Origin: JBGAKG01 sp044224495 | GTDB taxonomy: Bacteria; Myxococcota_A; Polyangia; Polyangiales; Polyangiaceae | Assembly: GCA_044224495.1 (NCBI GenBank) | Contig: JBGAKG010000001.1 | Location: 186,001 to 250,000, forward strand | Length of the DNA: 64,000 bases | Direction of reading: 5' to 3' | Part shown: in pieces, positions 51,320-58,894 of the stretch | How the letters are laid out: every line of letters starts with the position of its first letter | Numbering within the stretch: position 1 is the stretch's first letter | The notes under the pieces: model-generated | Database searches by the model: none | What the model was told of the DNA's origin: nothing | Seen by the model: only the letters and a program-made list of their open reading frames with translations | Program-made: the position numbers and the translations under genes

Positions 51320-52068
51320 GGGGCCTCCACGGCGACCGCGCGGTCCTTCGCGACGAGCTGCGCGCGGAGCGACTTGCCGGTGTCGCGGACGACGACTTGG
51401 ACCACGTCGCCGACGTCGCCCGCGGTGCTGGCGGTGGCCGAGCTGGACACCTCGACGAGACCGCGGCGAACGACGAGCGCGACGAGCGCGCCGGCGGGCA
51501 CGTCGGCCGCAGCGGCCTCGGGCCCGAGGACGAGCTGGACCGGAACGGTGATGTGCGCGACGACCTCGGGGCCGCCGAAGAGATCGAGCCCGATCGTCGT
51601 CTCGAACGGGCCCTGCCGGCGGGGCGGTCGGGCCACGCTCGCGACGACCCGATCGTACCCGGCGGGGACGACGATCGCCGCCGGGGCGCGCACGGCGCCG
51701 AGTGTCGCGCCGCGCGGGAGGCCGCTAGACTTGAGCGCGTTGCGCGTCAGCGCGTCGATCGCCGCCGAGTCGAGCCGCTGGGTCTTCCGCACGACGCGGA
51801 CGGCCGCCGGCGCGGCGACGGAGGCCCGTCGATCGGCCGGGACGAGACGAAGGATGTCGCTCTGCGCGAGGATCCGCGAGCCGCCCGGCGCGGGGGCAGG
51901 CCCGAGCTCCAGCGGAGCGAGATCCGCCGGTGCGGTCGGGACGATGTCGCCGAGCCGAATCGTGGTCGAGGCGAGCTCGACCGTGTTGGGCCCGGCGGCG
52001 CGGGCGGGACCGGCGAGCGAGGCGCCGAGCGCCAGTGAGAGAACGAGGGCGAAGGTGGTTCGTTTCAT
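51316..52068 (-). CDS. flgA: P-ring assembly chaperone FlgA
   Basis: 250 residues with a Sec signal peptide ending 'LAGPARA'. The C-terminal SAF-type part 'VPAGALVALVVRRGLVEVSS' and 'GDVGDVVQVVVRDTGKSLRA' is FlgA; the N-terminal half is looser. It delivers FlgI subunits in the periplasm. Six bases after flgG. Confidence 0.88.
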   Translation of the reverse strand: MKRTTFALVLSLALGASLAGPARAAGPNTVELASTTIRLGDIVPTAPADLAPLELGPAPAPGGSRILAQSDILRLVPADRRASVAAPAAVRVVRKTQRLDSAAIDALTRNALKSSGLPRGATLGAVRAPAAIVVPAGYDRVVASVARPPRRQGPFETTIGLDLFGGPEVVAHITVPVQLVLGPEAAAADVPAGALVALVVRRGLVEVSSSATASTAGDVGDVVQVVVRDTGKSLRAQLVAKDRAVAVEAP

Positions 52069-52074
52069 TCGAGG

Positions 52075-52857
52075 TCAGCGGAGTTGGGTCGCGTTGCGGA
52101 GCATCTCGTCCGCCGCGGTCACGATCTTCGAGTTGATGTCGTAGGCACGCTGCGCGCGGATGAGGCCGATCATCTCCTCCACGACGTCGACGTTCGAGCC
52201 CTCGAGCGCGCCCTGCATGAAGGTGCCGCGCCCCTCGGCGCCGGCCGCGCCCGTGTTGGGCTCGCCGCTCGAGGCCGTCGCCTCGAAGAGGTTGTGTCCG
52301 AGCGCCGCGAGGCCACCCGCGTTGGGGAAGGTGACGAGCTGGAGCTTTCCGACCTGGGTCGGCGTGGTCGAGCCGGGCTGCTGCGCGCTGATCGTGCCAT
52401 CGGCGGCGATCGTGATCTGCGTCGCGTCGACCGGGATGTTGATCGCCGGCTCGACCGGAAGACCGTCGGCGGTGACGAGCCGTCCTTGCGCGTCGAGCTT
52501 GAGCGCGCCCGCGCGCGTGTACGCGGGGTCGCCCGACGGCCGCTGGACGGCGATGAAGCCGTTGCCCTCGATCGCCACGTCGAGCGGGTTGTTCGTCTGC
52601 TGGATGGAGCCTTGCGCGAAGCTCCGCGCGTTCGACACGACGCGCGCGCCCGAACCGACCTGGAGCGGGTTCGGAGCGGCGTTGCCGTTCGCGTTCAGCG
52701 CTGCGCCGCGCACGTTCTGGTAGAGGAGGTCCTCGAACTGAGCGTCTTGGCGCTTGAAGCCGGTCGTGTTCGCGTTCGCGACGTTGTTCGCGATCGAATC
52801 GAGCTTCGTTTCTTGCGCTGCCATGCCCGTCGCCGCGACTTGGAGAGAGCGAAACAT
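52075..52857 (-). CDS. flgG: Distal rod protein FlgG
   Basis: 260 residues, ATG with AGGAGG seven bases upstream. 'MFRSLQVAATGMAAQETKLD', 'SIANNVANANTTGFKRQDAQ' and the C-terminal 'VDVVEEMIGLIRAQRAYDIN' are diagnostic. Standard length. First gene of the flgG-A-H-I-J-M-N-K-L-csrA/fliW operon, read from a near-perfect sigma-54 promoter. No flgF gene lies next to it. Confidence 0.96.
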   Translation of the reverse strand: MFRSLQVAATGMAAQETKLDSIANNVANANTTGFKRQDAQFEDLLYQNVRGAALNANGNAAPNPLQVGSGARVVSNARSFAQGSIQQTNNPLDVAIEGNGFIAVQRPSGDPAYTRAGALKLDAQGRLVTADGLPVEPAINIPVDATQITIAADGTISAQQPGSTTPTQVGKLQLVTFPNAGGLAALGHNLFEATASSGEPNTGAAGAEGRGTFMQGALEGSNVDVVEEMIGLIRAQRAYDINSKIVTAADEMLRNATQLR

Positions 52858-52881
52858 CGGGATCCTCCTGCGTGGAGGAAG

Positions 52882-52897
52882 TGCAAGCGCGGTGCCA
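52882..52897 (-). promoter_or_regulatory. Sigma-54 promoter of the flgG operon
   Basis: On the minus strand TGGCACCGCGCTTGCA, one mismatch to TGGCACG-N4-TTGCA. The predicted start near 52871 leaves a 14-base leader that just includes the AGGAGG site at 52864-52869. Confidence 0.85.
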
Positions 52898-52900
52898 GCG

Positions 52901-53371
52901 TCAGTCGGTCGTCGCGTCGCTCGCGTCACTCGCGTCGAGGCTCGCGTCACTCGCGTCGAGGCTCGCGTCACTCGCGTCGAGGCTCGCGTCACTCGCGTCG
53001 AGGCTCGCATCGGCCCCGGAATCCGCAGCATCGGCGCCGGAATCACTCGCGTCGAGGCCCGCCTCGTTCGCGTCGGCGTTCGCATCGACGCTCGCGTCGA
53101 CCGCACCGTCCGCGCCGTCCACCGGCGCGTCACCGTCGAGCGACGGCCCGTCGACGCCGCCGTCGACGGTTTGACCGTCGAGCGAGCCGTCGGAGGCCGC
53201 CTCGAACGAGCACCCGCCGAGCACGCACATGCCGCTCGTGCAGTCGGAGTTGCGGACGCAGCTGCCTTCCGGAGCGCAGGCCGCATGGACGAGCGTCAGC
53301 GCCGTGGCGAGCGCGGTCATCGCGATGACGGAAGGACGCAAGAGCCCGAAACGCGAATCAGAAAGCGACAT
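52901..53371 (-). CDS. Repeat lipoprotein (Asp-Ala-Ser-Leu) in the flagellar region
   Basis: 156 residues. Signal peptide ends 'LVHAAC'. A short Cys knot 'CVRNSDCTSGMCVLGGC' (about 38-54) is followed by about 100 residues of Asp/Ala/Ser/Gly repeats, ending with seven-residue units 'DASLDAS'. Very acidic and probably extended at the cell surface. Its ATG overlaps the upstream beta-barrel gene. Function unknown; length may vary because of the DNA repeat. Confidence 0.6.
   Translation of the reverse strand: MSLSDSRFGLLRPSVIAMTALATALTLVHAACAPEGSCVRNSDCTSGMCVLGGCSFEAASDGSLDGQTVDGGVDGPSLDGDAPVDGADGAVDASVDANADANEAGLDASDSGADAADSGADASLDASDASLDASDASLDASDASLDASDASDATTD
52920..53003. repeat. Four perfect 21-bp tandem repeats
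   Basis: The unit CTCGCGTCACTCGCGTCGAGG occurs four times head to tail, within the 3' end of the repeat lipoprotein gene, coding seven residues per unit. Unit changes keep the frame, so copy number would change only protein length. Confidence 0.95.
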
Positions 53372-53864
53372 CGACGCCTGCCACGAAGAGGGTGTGAATC
53401 ACGACCATGCCGTCGGGCACGTCGCTCCCGAAGAAGAACGCGGAGATCTGCGGCCCGAACGAGAGCCGAAACTTCGGGGTGAGCGGGAGCGCGAAGCGGA
53501 TCCCCGCGCTGACGCCGAACATCGATTGCGGCGCGATCATCCCGACCGGCCCGCCCTGGAGGAGCATGAACTTCGAGACGTGGCGCGCGTACTCGACGTC
53601 GAAGCCGAACGCGGGGAACGGCTCGATCTCGCCGAGGGCGAGCACGCGGACCACGTCGAGCCGCTCGCGGTCGAGCGCGAACTCGACGCCCGCGCGGAGC
53701 TGCGTCCGCGCGCGGCGGAGGCCGAACGTGCCTTGACCTCCGCCGATCTCGAGCCCACTCGCTGCCTCGCCGATCGCGCCCAGAAGCGGTGCCTCCGCGT
53801 GCGCGCGCGTCGCCCCGAGGACGACGAGCGCGAACGCGAGCGCCGCTGCGCTCCGGCGGCTCAT
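53358..53864 (-). CDS. Probable outer-membrane beta-barrel protein
   Basis: 168 residues, ATG overlapping the motB stop. Sec signal peptide ending 'ATRAHA'. The mature part has alternating strands ('RARTQLRAGVEFALDRERLD', 'FGVSAGIRFALPLTPKFRLS') and ends in Phe, the usual C-terminal signal of outer-membrane barrels. With about eight strands it could be an OmpX/OmpW-size barrel. Co-transcribed with motAB, so a link to the motor or sheath is possible. Confidence 0.6.
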   Translation of the reverse strand: MSRRSAAALAFALVVLGATRAHAEAPLLGAIGEAASGLEIGGGQGTFGLRRARTQLRAGVEFALDRERLDVVRVLALGEIEPFPAFGFDVEYARHVSKFMLLQGGPVGMIAPQSMFGVSAGIRFALPLTPKFRLSFGPQISAFFFGSDVPDGMVVIHTLFVAGVDVAF

Positions 53865-54835
53865 TCCTTCTCCCCCTTCGGCTCGTGATCGGAGCCATGG
53901 TGGTCCTTCGGCTCGTGCGCGGTCTTCGCCTCCGCGTCACCCGCGCCGGCGCTCGCCGTCGAGGCATCGTGGGCCTCTTCGTGCGTGCCTTCGCCCGCGC
54001 CGCCATCGACCGCCCCCGCGTCCTGCTCGAGCGTCCCCGCATCGACGTCGCCGTCCGGGGCGCCGCCGTCGTCGACGTCGACGGCACCGAGCGGCTTCGT
54101 CGTTCCATCGAAGAACTCGGGCGCCGCCGTGGTGATGACGAGGTCGACGCGGCGGTTCTGCGCGCGGCCGGCAGGCGTGTCGTTCGACGCGACCGGGTGG
54201 AACTCGCCGTAGCCCGCCGCGGAGAGCGACTTCGGATCGAGCTCGGACTTCGCGAGCTCGGCGATGACCGACGTCGCACGCGCGGTGGAGAGCTCCCAGT
54301 TCGAGCGGAACCGCGGCGTGGAGATCGGCCGATTGTCGGTGTGCCCTTCGACCCGAAGGTTCACCTTCTTGCCGGCGAGAGACTTCGCGATGTTCGCGAT
54401 GACCACGCGCGCCGGCTCCTTGATCCGGTCGTCGCCGCTGTCGAAGACGAGGTTGTCCGGCAGGCGAATGACGAGCTCGTTCTGCCGCTCGACGACCTGG
54501 AGCTTCTCCATGTTGCCGTCGCGCTTCGAGCGCACCTTCAGCTCGGCGAGGATGTTCTTCAGATCCTGCGTGAGGCTGCCCTGCCCGTTGCCCATCGGCT
54601 TCTGGCTCGGCAGCTCGTTGGGCTCCGACGGGAGCATCGTCTGTCCACCGGGCATGAGCTCGACACCGACGGCCTTGGCGAACGACTCCGAGAACCGCCC
54701 CATCTTCTTCGAGTCGACCTGCGAGACGGCGAACATGACGACGAAGAAGGCGAAGAGCAGTGTGATGAAGTCGGCGTAGCTCACGAGCCAGCGCTCGTGG
54801 TTCACGTGCTCGGGATGCTTCTTCTTGCGTGCCAT
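53861..54835 (-). CDS. motB: Flagellar stator protein MotB
   Basis: 324 residues. The single membrane helix 'SYADFITLLFAFFVVMFAVS' carries the proton-binding Asp. The plug region and then the OmpA-type domain 'LVFDSGDDRIKEPARVVIAN', 'RVEGHTDNRPISTPRFRSNW' and 'RAQNRRVDLVITT' anchor it to peptidoglycan. The last 80 residues are an extra Asp/Gly/Glu/His-rich tail not found in enteric MotB. With MotA it forms the proton-driven stator. Confidence 0.93.
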   Translation of the reverse strand: MARKKKHPEHVNHERWLVSYADFITLLFAFFVVMFAVSQVDSKKMGRFSESFAKAVGVELMPGGQTMLPSEPNELPSQKPMGNGQGSLTQDLKNILAELKVRSKRDGNMEKLQVVERQNELVIRLPDNLVFDSGDDRIKEPARVVIANIAKSLAGKKVNLRVEGHTDNRPISTPRFRSNWELSTARATSVIAELAKSELDPKSLSAAGYGEFHPVASNDTPAGRAQNRRVDLVITTAAPEFFDGTTKPLGAVDVDDGGAPDGDVDAGTLEQDAGAVDGGAGEGTHEEAHDASTASAGAGDAEAKTAHEPKDHHGSDHEPKGEKE

Positions 54836-54838
54836 GGC

Positions 54839-55624
54839 TCAGCCCGCGGCCTTCGCCGGCTCACCCGCGCCGTGCTTGGAGTGGTCGGGCGGCAGGAACT
54901 GCGTCAGCCGCTCACGGACGAGCTTCGGGTTCGTGCCCTCCTGAATCGCGAGGACGCCCGAGAGCATCATCGAGAGGATCGTCGTCTCCTCGCGGACGCG
55001 CATCTTGATCCGGCCCGCGAGCGGGAGGAAGAAGATGTTCGCGACGGCGACGCCGTAGATGGTGGCGACGAACGCGGCCGCGATGCCGCTACCGACGGCG
55101 TTGATGTCCGAGAGGTTCGACATGACGTGGATCAGGCCGAGAACGGCCCCGATGATCCCGATCGTCGGGCTGTAGCCACCGCCGGCCTCGAAGACCTTCG
55201 CGCCGTCCTCGGCGTGCTCTTCGTGACCGGAGATCGCGAGCTCCATCGTCTCGCGGAGCGTGTTCGAGTCCGCGCCGTCGACGGCCATCATGAGCGCCTT
55301 CGCGAGGAACGGGTCCGACGCGTTCGGCGCGACCTTCTCGAGCGCGAGGATCCCGTCCTTTCGGGCGCGGTTCGCGTAGTCGACGATCTCGTCGATCAGC
55401 TTCTTCGGGTCCTGCGCGGGCTTCTTGAACGTGCTGGCCGCGCGCCCGAGCGCGCTCTTCATCGTCGCGAGCGGGAACTGCACCATGACGGCGCCGATCG
55501 TCCCGCCGACGACGATCATCGCGGCGGGACCGCCGATGATCGAACCGATGTGGCCACCTTCGATCGCGTTACCGACCAGGATGAAGCCGAACGCAACGAG
55601 CACTCCGAGTGCGACTTCCATCAC
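54839..55624 (-). CDS. motA: Flagellar stator protein MotA
   Basis: 261 residues from GTG 55624, overlapping the flbD stop (GTGA); ATG 55621 is also possible. Four membrane helices, 'IVDYANRARKDGILALEKVA' cytoplasmic loop with the charged residues that touch FliG, and 'GGGYSPTIGIIGAVLGLIHV' before helix 3. Typical of the 250-residue MotA/PomA group. Confidence 0.94.
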   Translation of the reverse strand: MMEVALGVLVAFGFILVGNAIEGGHIGSIIGGPAAMIVVGGTIGAVMVQFPLATMKSALGRAASTFKKPAQDPKKLIDEIVDYANRARKDGILALEKVAPNASDPFLAKALMMAVDGADSNTLRETMELAISGHEEHAEDGAKVFEAGGGYSPTIGIIGAVLGLIHVMSNLSDINAVGSGIAAAFVATIYGVAVANIFFLPLAGRIKMRVREETTILSMMLSGVLAIQEGTNPKLVRERLTQFLPPDHSKHGAGEPAKAAG

Positions 55625-55923
55625 TCACCTCCACGGTTCGAAAGCTTCGGCGGACGCAGGCTCGAGGACCGGTCCTCGCGCGGGGGCTGCGTGACCCGCG
55701 GCGGATCGCCGATGGCCTCCCCCATCCGAGCGATGGGTCCGTCACTGCGAATGCGGCGGCGGAACTCGATGACCTCTTCGACGAGCTCTTCGATCGTCTC
55801 GCGGACGAGGATCTTGTCGCCACCGATGAGGCAGAGCGTGGTGTCGGGTGTGGCGTCGACCCACGCGATGTGGTCCGGGTTGATGACCACGCGCTGATTG
55901 TTGAGCCGGGTGAGACGAATCAT
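55621..55923 (-). CDS. flbD: FlbD family flagellar protein
   Basis: 100 residues. 'MIRLTRLNNQRVVINPDHIA', 'WVDATPDTTLCLIGGDKILV' and 'RETIEELVEEVIEFRRRI' are the small FlbD domain found beside motAB in many bacteria (not the Caulobacter transcription factor FlbD). The C-terminal 30 residues are a basic Pro-rich tail. Function unknown in general. It heads the flbD-motA-motB-barrel-lipoprotein unit. Confidence 0.88.
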   Translation of the reverse strand: MIRLTRLNNQRVVINPDHIAWVDATPDTTLCLIGGDKILVRETIEELVEEVIEFRRRIRSDGPIARMGEAIGDPPRVTQPPREDRSSSLRPPKLSNRGGE

Positions 55924-55934
55924 GCCCGCACGGG

Positions 55935-55950
55935 AGCAAGTCGCGCGCCA
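55935..55950 (-). promoter_or_regulatory. Sigma-54 promoter of flbD-motAB
   Basis: On the minus strand TGGCGCGCGACTTGCT, one mismatch to TGGCACG-N4-TTGCW. The -12 C (55936) is 13 bases before the flbD ATG, so transcription should start at or within a base or two of the start codon. Confidence 0.8.
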
Positions 55951-55977
55951 ACGTCGATCGGCATGCACGAGGTGGGC

Positions 55978-55993
55978 TGGCACGGCACGTGCG
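55978..55993 (+). promoter_or_regulatory. Sigma-54 promoter of the flgB operon
   Basis: TGGCACGGCACGTGCG agrees with TGGCACG-N4-TTGCW in all but two bases, with GG-N10-GC spacing. The -12 C (55992) is 14 bases before the flgB ATG, predicting a leader of about two bases that would exclude the AAGGACC before flgB. Confidence 0.75.
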
Positions 55994-56005
55994 AAGGACC
56001 CAGGC

Positions 56006-56383
56006 ATGGCCCTGTACGACGGAATCGACAAGCTGCGCGGTAGCCTCGACTATCACCTCGCGCGGCAGAACCTGCTGACGGCGAACCTCACGCACATCGA
56101 CACGCCCGGCTATCGCCCCGTCGATCTCGAGCGGCCTTCCTTCCGCGGCGCTCTCGCCGTCGAGATGCAAGCGACGTCCCCCGGCCACATCGATCGTCGA
56201 GGACGCACCGAAGGCTTCCGCATCCTTCACCCCACGGTGCCGGCGGGCCTCGATGGAAACGGCGTCAGCGTCGACGCCGAGGCCGTCAAGATCGCGACGA
56301 ACCAGCTCCGCTACGACGCGGTCGCGTCGCTCACGACCGCCCAGCTCACCGGCCTCGCCTGGGCCGCCAACGACGGACGCTGA
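56006..56383 (+). CDS. flgB: Proximal rod protein FlgB
   Basis: 125 residues from ATG 56006; the conserved N-terminus begins here. 'LDYHLARQNLLTANLTHIDT' with 'PGYRPVDLERPSF' and the C-terminal 'TNQLRYDAVASLTTAQLTGL' are the FlgB signature. First gene of the plus-strand rod/export operon, divergent from flbD with only 82 bases between them. Confidence 0.93.
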   Translation: MALYDGIDKLRGSLDYHLARQNLLTANLTHIDTPGYRPVDLERPSFRGALAVEMQATSPGHIDRRGRTEGFRILHPTVPAGLDGNGVSVDAEAVKIATNQLRYDAVASLTTAQLTGLAWAANDGR

Positions 56384-56385
56384 AC

Positions 56386-56835
56386 ATGAAGCTCGCTCCC
56401 CTCCCCTCTGCCGGTCACTTCAGCGCGCTCGAGATTGCCGCGTCCGGCCTCACGGCCGAGCGCTCGCGCATGAACGTCATCGCGGGAAACCTCGCCAACG
56501 CGCACACCACCCGCACCGCAGCCGGAGCGCCGTATCAGCGTCTCGACGCGGTCTTCGTCGCGAAGCCGCTCCAGACGCGCTCGTTCGATCCGGTCCTCCG
56601 GAACGCGCAGCTCGTCCAGATGAACGGGACGCGCCCCGACACGACCCCGGGCCAGCGCGTGTACGAGCCGGGTCACCCCGACGCGGATCCGCAGGGCTAC
56701 GTGACGTATCCGAACGTCAACGTCGTGACGGAGATGGTCAACCTGATGACCGCGTCTCGCGCCTACGAGGCGGGGATCACGTCGATCGAAACCGTGAAGT
56801 CGATGGCCAAGGCGGCCCTCAAGATCAACCAGTAG
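56386..56835 (+). CDS. flgC: Proximal rod protein FlgC
   Basis: 149 residues, two bases after flgB. 'LEIAASGLTAERSRMNVIAG' with 'NLANAHTTRTAAGAPYQR' and the C-terminal 'VVTEMVNLMTASRAYEAGIT' are diagnostic. Normal length. Confidence 0.96.
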   Translation: MKLAPLPSAGHFSALEIAASGLTAERSRMNVIAGNLANAHTTRTAAGAPYQRLDAVFVAKPLQTRSFDPVLRNAQLVQMNGTRPDTTPGQRVYEPGHPDADPQGYVTYPNVNVVTEMVNLMTASRAYEAGITSIETVKSMAKAALKINQ

Positions 56836-56838
56836 CCC

Positions 56839-57186
56839 ATGCGCATCGCCCCGACCGACGCAGCCCCTGCCATCGCGAGTGACACTCGAATCGAGCCCCG
56901 GTTCGAGATCGACGGCCTCGCCCCCGAGGGGATGACCCCGACCGGCGCCACGGCGCCGGCGCCGACCGACACGTTCTCCGCCCTCCTCGGCGACGCCATC
57001 CAGGGCGCGTCCGATCGCTGGGCGAGCGCGGCGCAGAAGACCGAGGCGCTCGCCGCCGGTCAGAGCGACGACCTGCACGGGACGATGATCGCGGTGAAGG
57101 AAGCCGAAATCTCGGTGAAGCTGGTCGGTTCGATCCGCAACAAGCTGCTCGACGCGTTCCACGAGATTTGGAGGACCAGTGTCTGA
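56839..57186 (+). CDS. fliE: Hook-basal body junction protein FliE
   Basis: 115 residues, three bases after flgC. The C-terminal half 'KTEALAAGQSDDLHGTMIAV' and 'KEAEISVKLVGSIRNKLLDA' then 'FHEIW' is FliE; the first 40 residues are variable. It joins the MS ring to the rod. The stop overlaps the fliF start. Confidence 0.92.
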   Translation: MRIAPTDAAPAIASDTRIEPRFEIDGLAPEGMTPTGATAPAPTDTFSALLGDAIQGASDRWASAAQKTEALAAGQSDDLHGTMIAVKEAEISVKLVGSIRNKLLDAFHEIWRTSV

Positions 57187-58891
57187 GCCGAAGAACGAAG
57201 TGCTCGAGCGCGCGAAGACGATCCTCGCGCGAGCGCGAGCGTGGTTCACCGCCGCGTCGAAGCCCGTCCGAGTGCTCGTCGTCTCGACCGCGATCGCCGT
57301 GGCGCTCGTGCTCGCGTACGTCGCCGTGGCGGCGAACAACGAGCCGTACAGCGCGCTCTACACGGGGCTCGAGCGTGACGACGCCGGCGCCGTCGTCGCG
57401 AAGCTGAAGGAGCTCAAGGTGCCCTACCGCCTCTCGGCCGACGGGACCACGGTCGAGGTGCCGACGTCCAAGGTGCAGGAGACGCGGCTCGATCTCGCGG
57501 CGGCAGGCCTGCCGCACGGCGGCGGCGTCGGCTTCGAGAGCCTCGACAAGATGCGGCTCGGCGCCACCGACTTCGAGCAGAAGGTCCTCTACCGCCGCGC
57601 GCTCGAGGGCGAGCTCGGCCGTACGGTGGCTTCGCTGTCCGCCGTCGAATCGGCGCGCGTGCACTTGGTGATGCCGGAGAAGAGCGTCTTCGTCTCGAAG
57701 CGCGATCCCGCGTCGGCGTCGATCGTCGTGAAGCTGCGGCCGGGTCGCACCTTGGATCACGACGAGGTCGCCGGGGTCGTCAACCTCGTGGCGGCGTCGG
57801 TGCCAGGTTTGACACCCGACCAGATTGCCCTGGTCACCACGCAGGGCAAGATGCTCCACCACCCCAAGCGCAGCACGGGCCCGGACGGGCTCGGCGGCGG
57901 CGGTGGTGCGACCGACGATCCCGATGCGTTCCTGCTCAAGCAGGCCAACGAAGGTGCACTGGAGGATCGCGTCCGCCAGATGCTCGAGCGCGTCGTCGGC
58001 CCGGGCCACGCGGACGTGCGCGTGTCGCTCGAGCTCGACACCGCACGCGTCGAGCACGTCGAAGATCACTACGATCCGACGAAGGTCGTGGTGCGGAGCT
58101 CGGACGAGACCGTCGAGCGCGCACAAGATGCGACGTCGGCGACAGGCGTGCCCGGCGCGGAGAGCAACACGCCGCAAGGCGCTGCGCCGGCCACCGGCGG
58201 TGGGAACGGTCCCGCCGTCGTTCGCCAGTCGACGACGCGGAACTTCGAGATCGACCACGTGAGCGAGAAGCGCATCGCGATGGGCGGCGGCGTCCGCCGC
58301 ATGACGGTCGCGGTCGTGCTCGACGGCGTGCCCGCCACGGACGACAAGAACCGCACGGTGCCGCGGAGCAAGGAAGACGTGGACATGGTCCGCGCCCTCG
58401 TCGCGGCCGCCGTCGGCACGGACGAGAAGCGCGGCGACGTGGTCACGGTCGAGTCGGTGCCCTTCGCGGAGTCCGAGCTCATGCTCGACGCCGAGGGCAA
58501 CGTCGCCGAGGCCCCCACCTCCACCGCGGCACTCCCAGCGCTCTTGAAGACCCGAAACGGGAAGATCGTCGCGGGCTCCGCGATGGCGGTGCTCGTGCTC
58601 GCGGTCGCGCTCGGGATGCGAAGCCGCCGCAAGAGCGCCCTCGCGAAGGCGCTGGCCGAGGCGAAGACCAAGGCCGAGGAAGAAGCGGCCAAGAAGGAGT
58701 CGACCCCGCTCATCCTCCAGCCGACGACCCCGCTCGCCGAGCTGCCCGAGAGCGCCGATCCCCGCGAGGAAGCGCTCGCGCTCGCCGCGCGCGATGCTGC
58801 GACCGCCGCGATCGTCCTCCGCGCCTGGCTCGGCGCGCAGGAGACCGCCGCGGCTCCCGTCGAGTCCGGCACTGCGCTTGCTTTGGAGTGA
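57179..58891 (+). CDS. fliF: Flagellar MS-ring protein FliF
   Basis: 570 residues, GTG start inside the end of fliE. Membrane helix 1 (about 38-58), then 'NNEPYSALYTGLERDDAGAV' and 'LDLAAAGLPHGGGVGFESLD', 'VESARVHLVMPEKSVFVSKR' and the ring-building motif region. Helix 2 'IVAGSAMAVLVLAVALGM' (about 461-478) and a C-terminal FliG-binding tail follow. Forms the membrane base of the motor. Confidence 0.95.
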   Translation: MSEPKNEVLERAKTILARARAWFTAASKPVRVLVVSTAIAVALVLAYVAVAANNEPYSALYTGLERDDAGAVVAKLKELKVPYRLSADGTTVEVPTSKVQETRLDLAAAGLPHGGGVGFESLDKMRLGATDFEQKVLYRRALEGELGRTVASLSAVESARVHLVMPEKSVFVSKRDPASASIVVKLRPGRTLDHDEVAGVVNLVAASVPGLTPDQIALVTTQGKMLHHPKRSTGPDGLGGGGGATDDPDAFLLKQANEGALEDRVRQMLERVVGPGHADVRVSLELDTARVEHVEDHYDPTKVVVRSSDETVERAQDATSATGVPGAESNTPQGAAPATGGGNGPAVVRQSTTRNFEIDHVSEKRIAMGGGVRRMTVAVVLDGVPATDDKNRTVPRSKEDVDMVRALVAAAVGTDEKRGDVVTVESVPFAESELMLDAEGNVAEAPTSTAALPALLKTRNGKIVAGSAMAVLVLAVALGMRSRRKSALAKALAEAKTKAEEEAAKKESTPLILQPTTPLAELPESADPREEALALAARDAATAAIVLRAWLGAQETAAAPVESGTALALE

Positions 58892-58894
58892 GGC

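Noticed and set aside
52920..53003. Tandem repeats considered as a CRISPR array
   Set aside because: The 21-bp units are directly adjacent without spacers and lie in frame within a lipoprotein gene.
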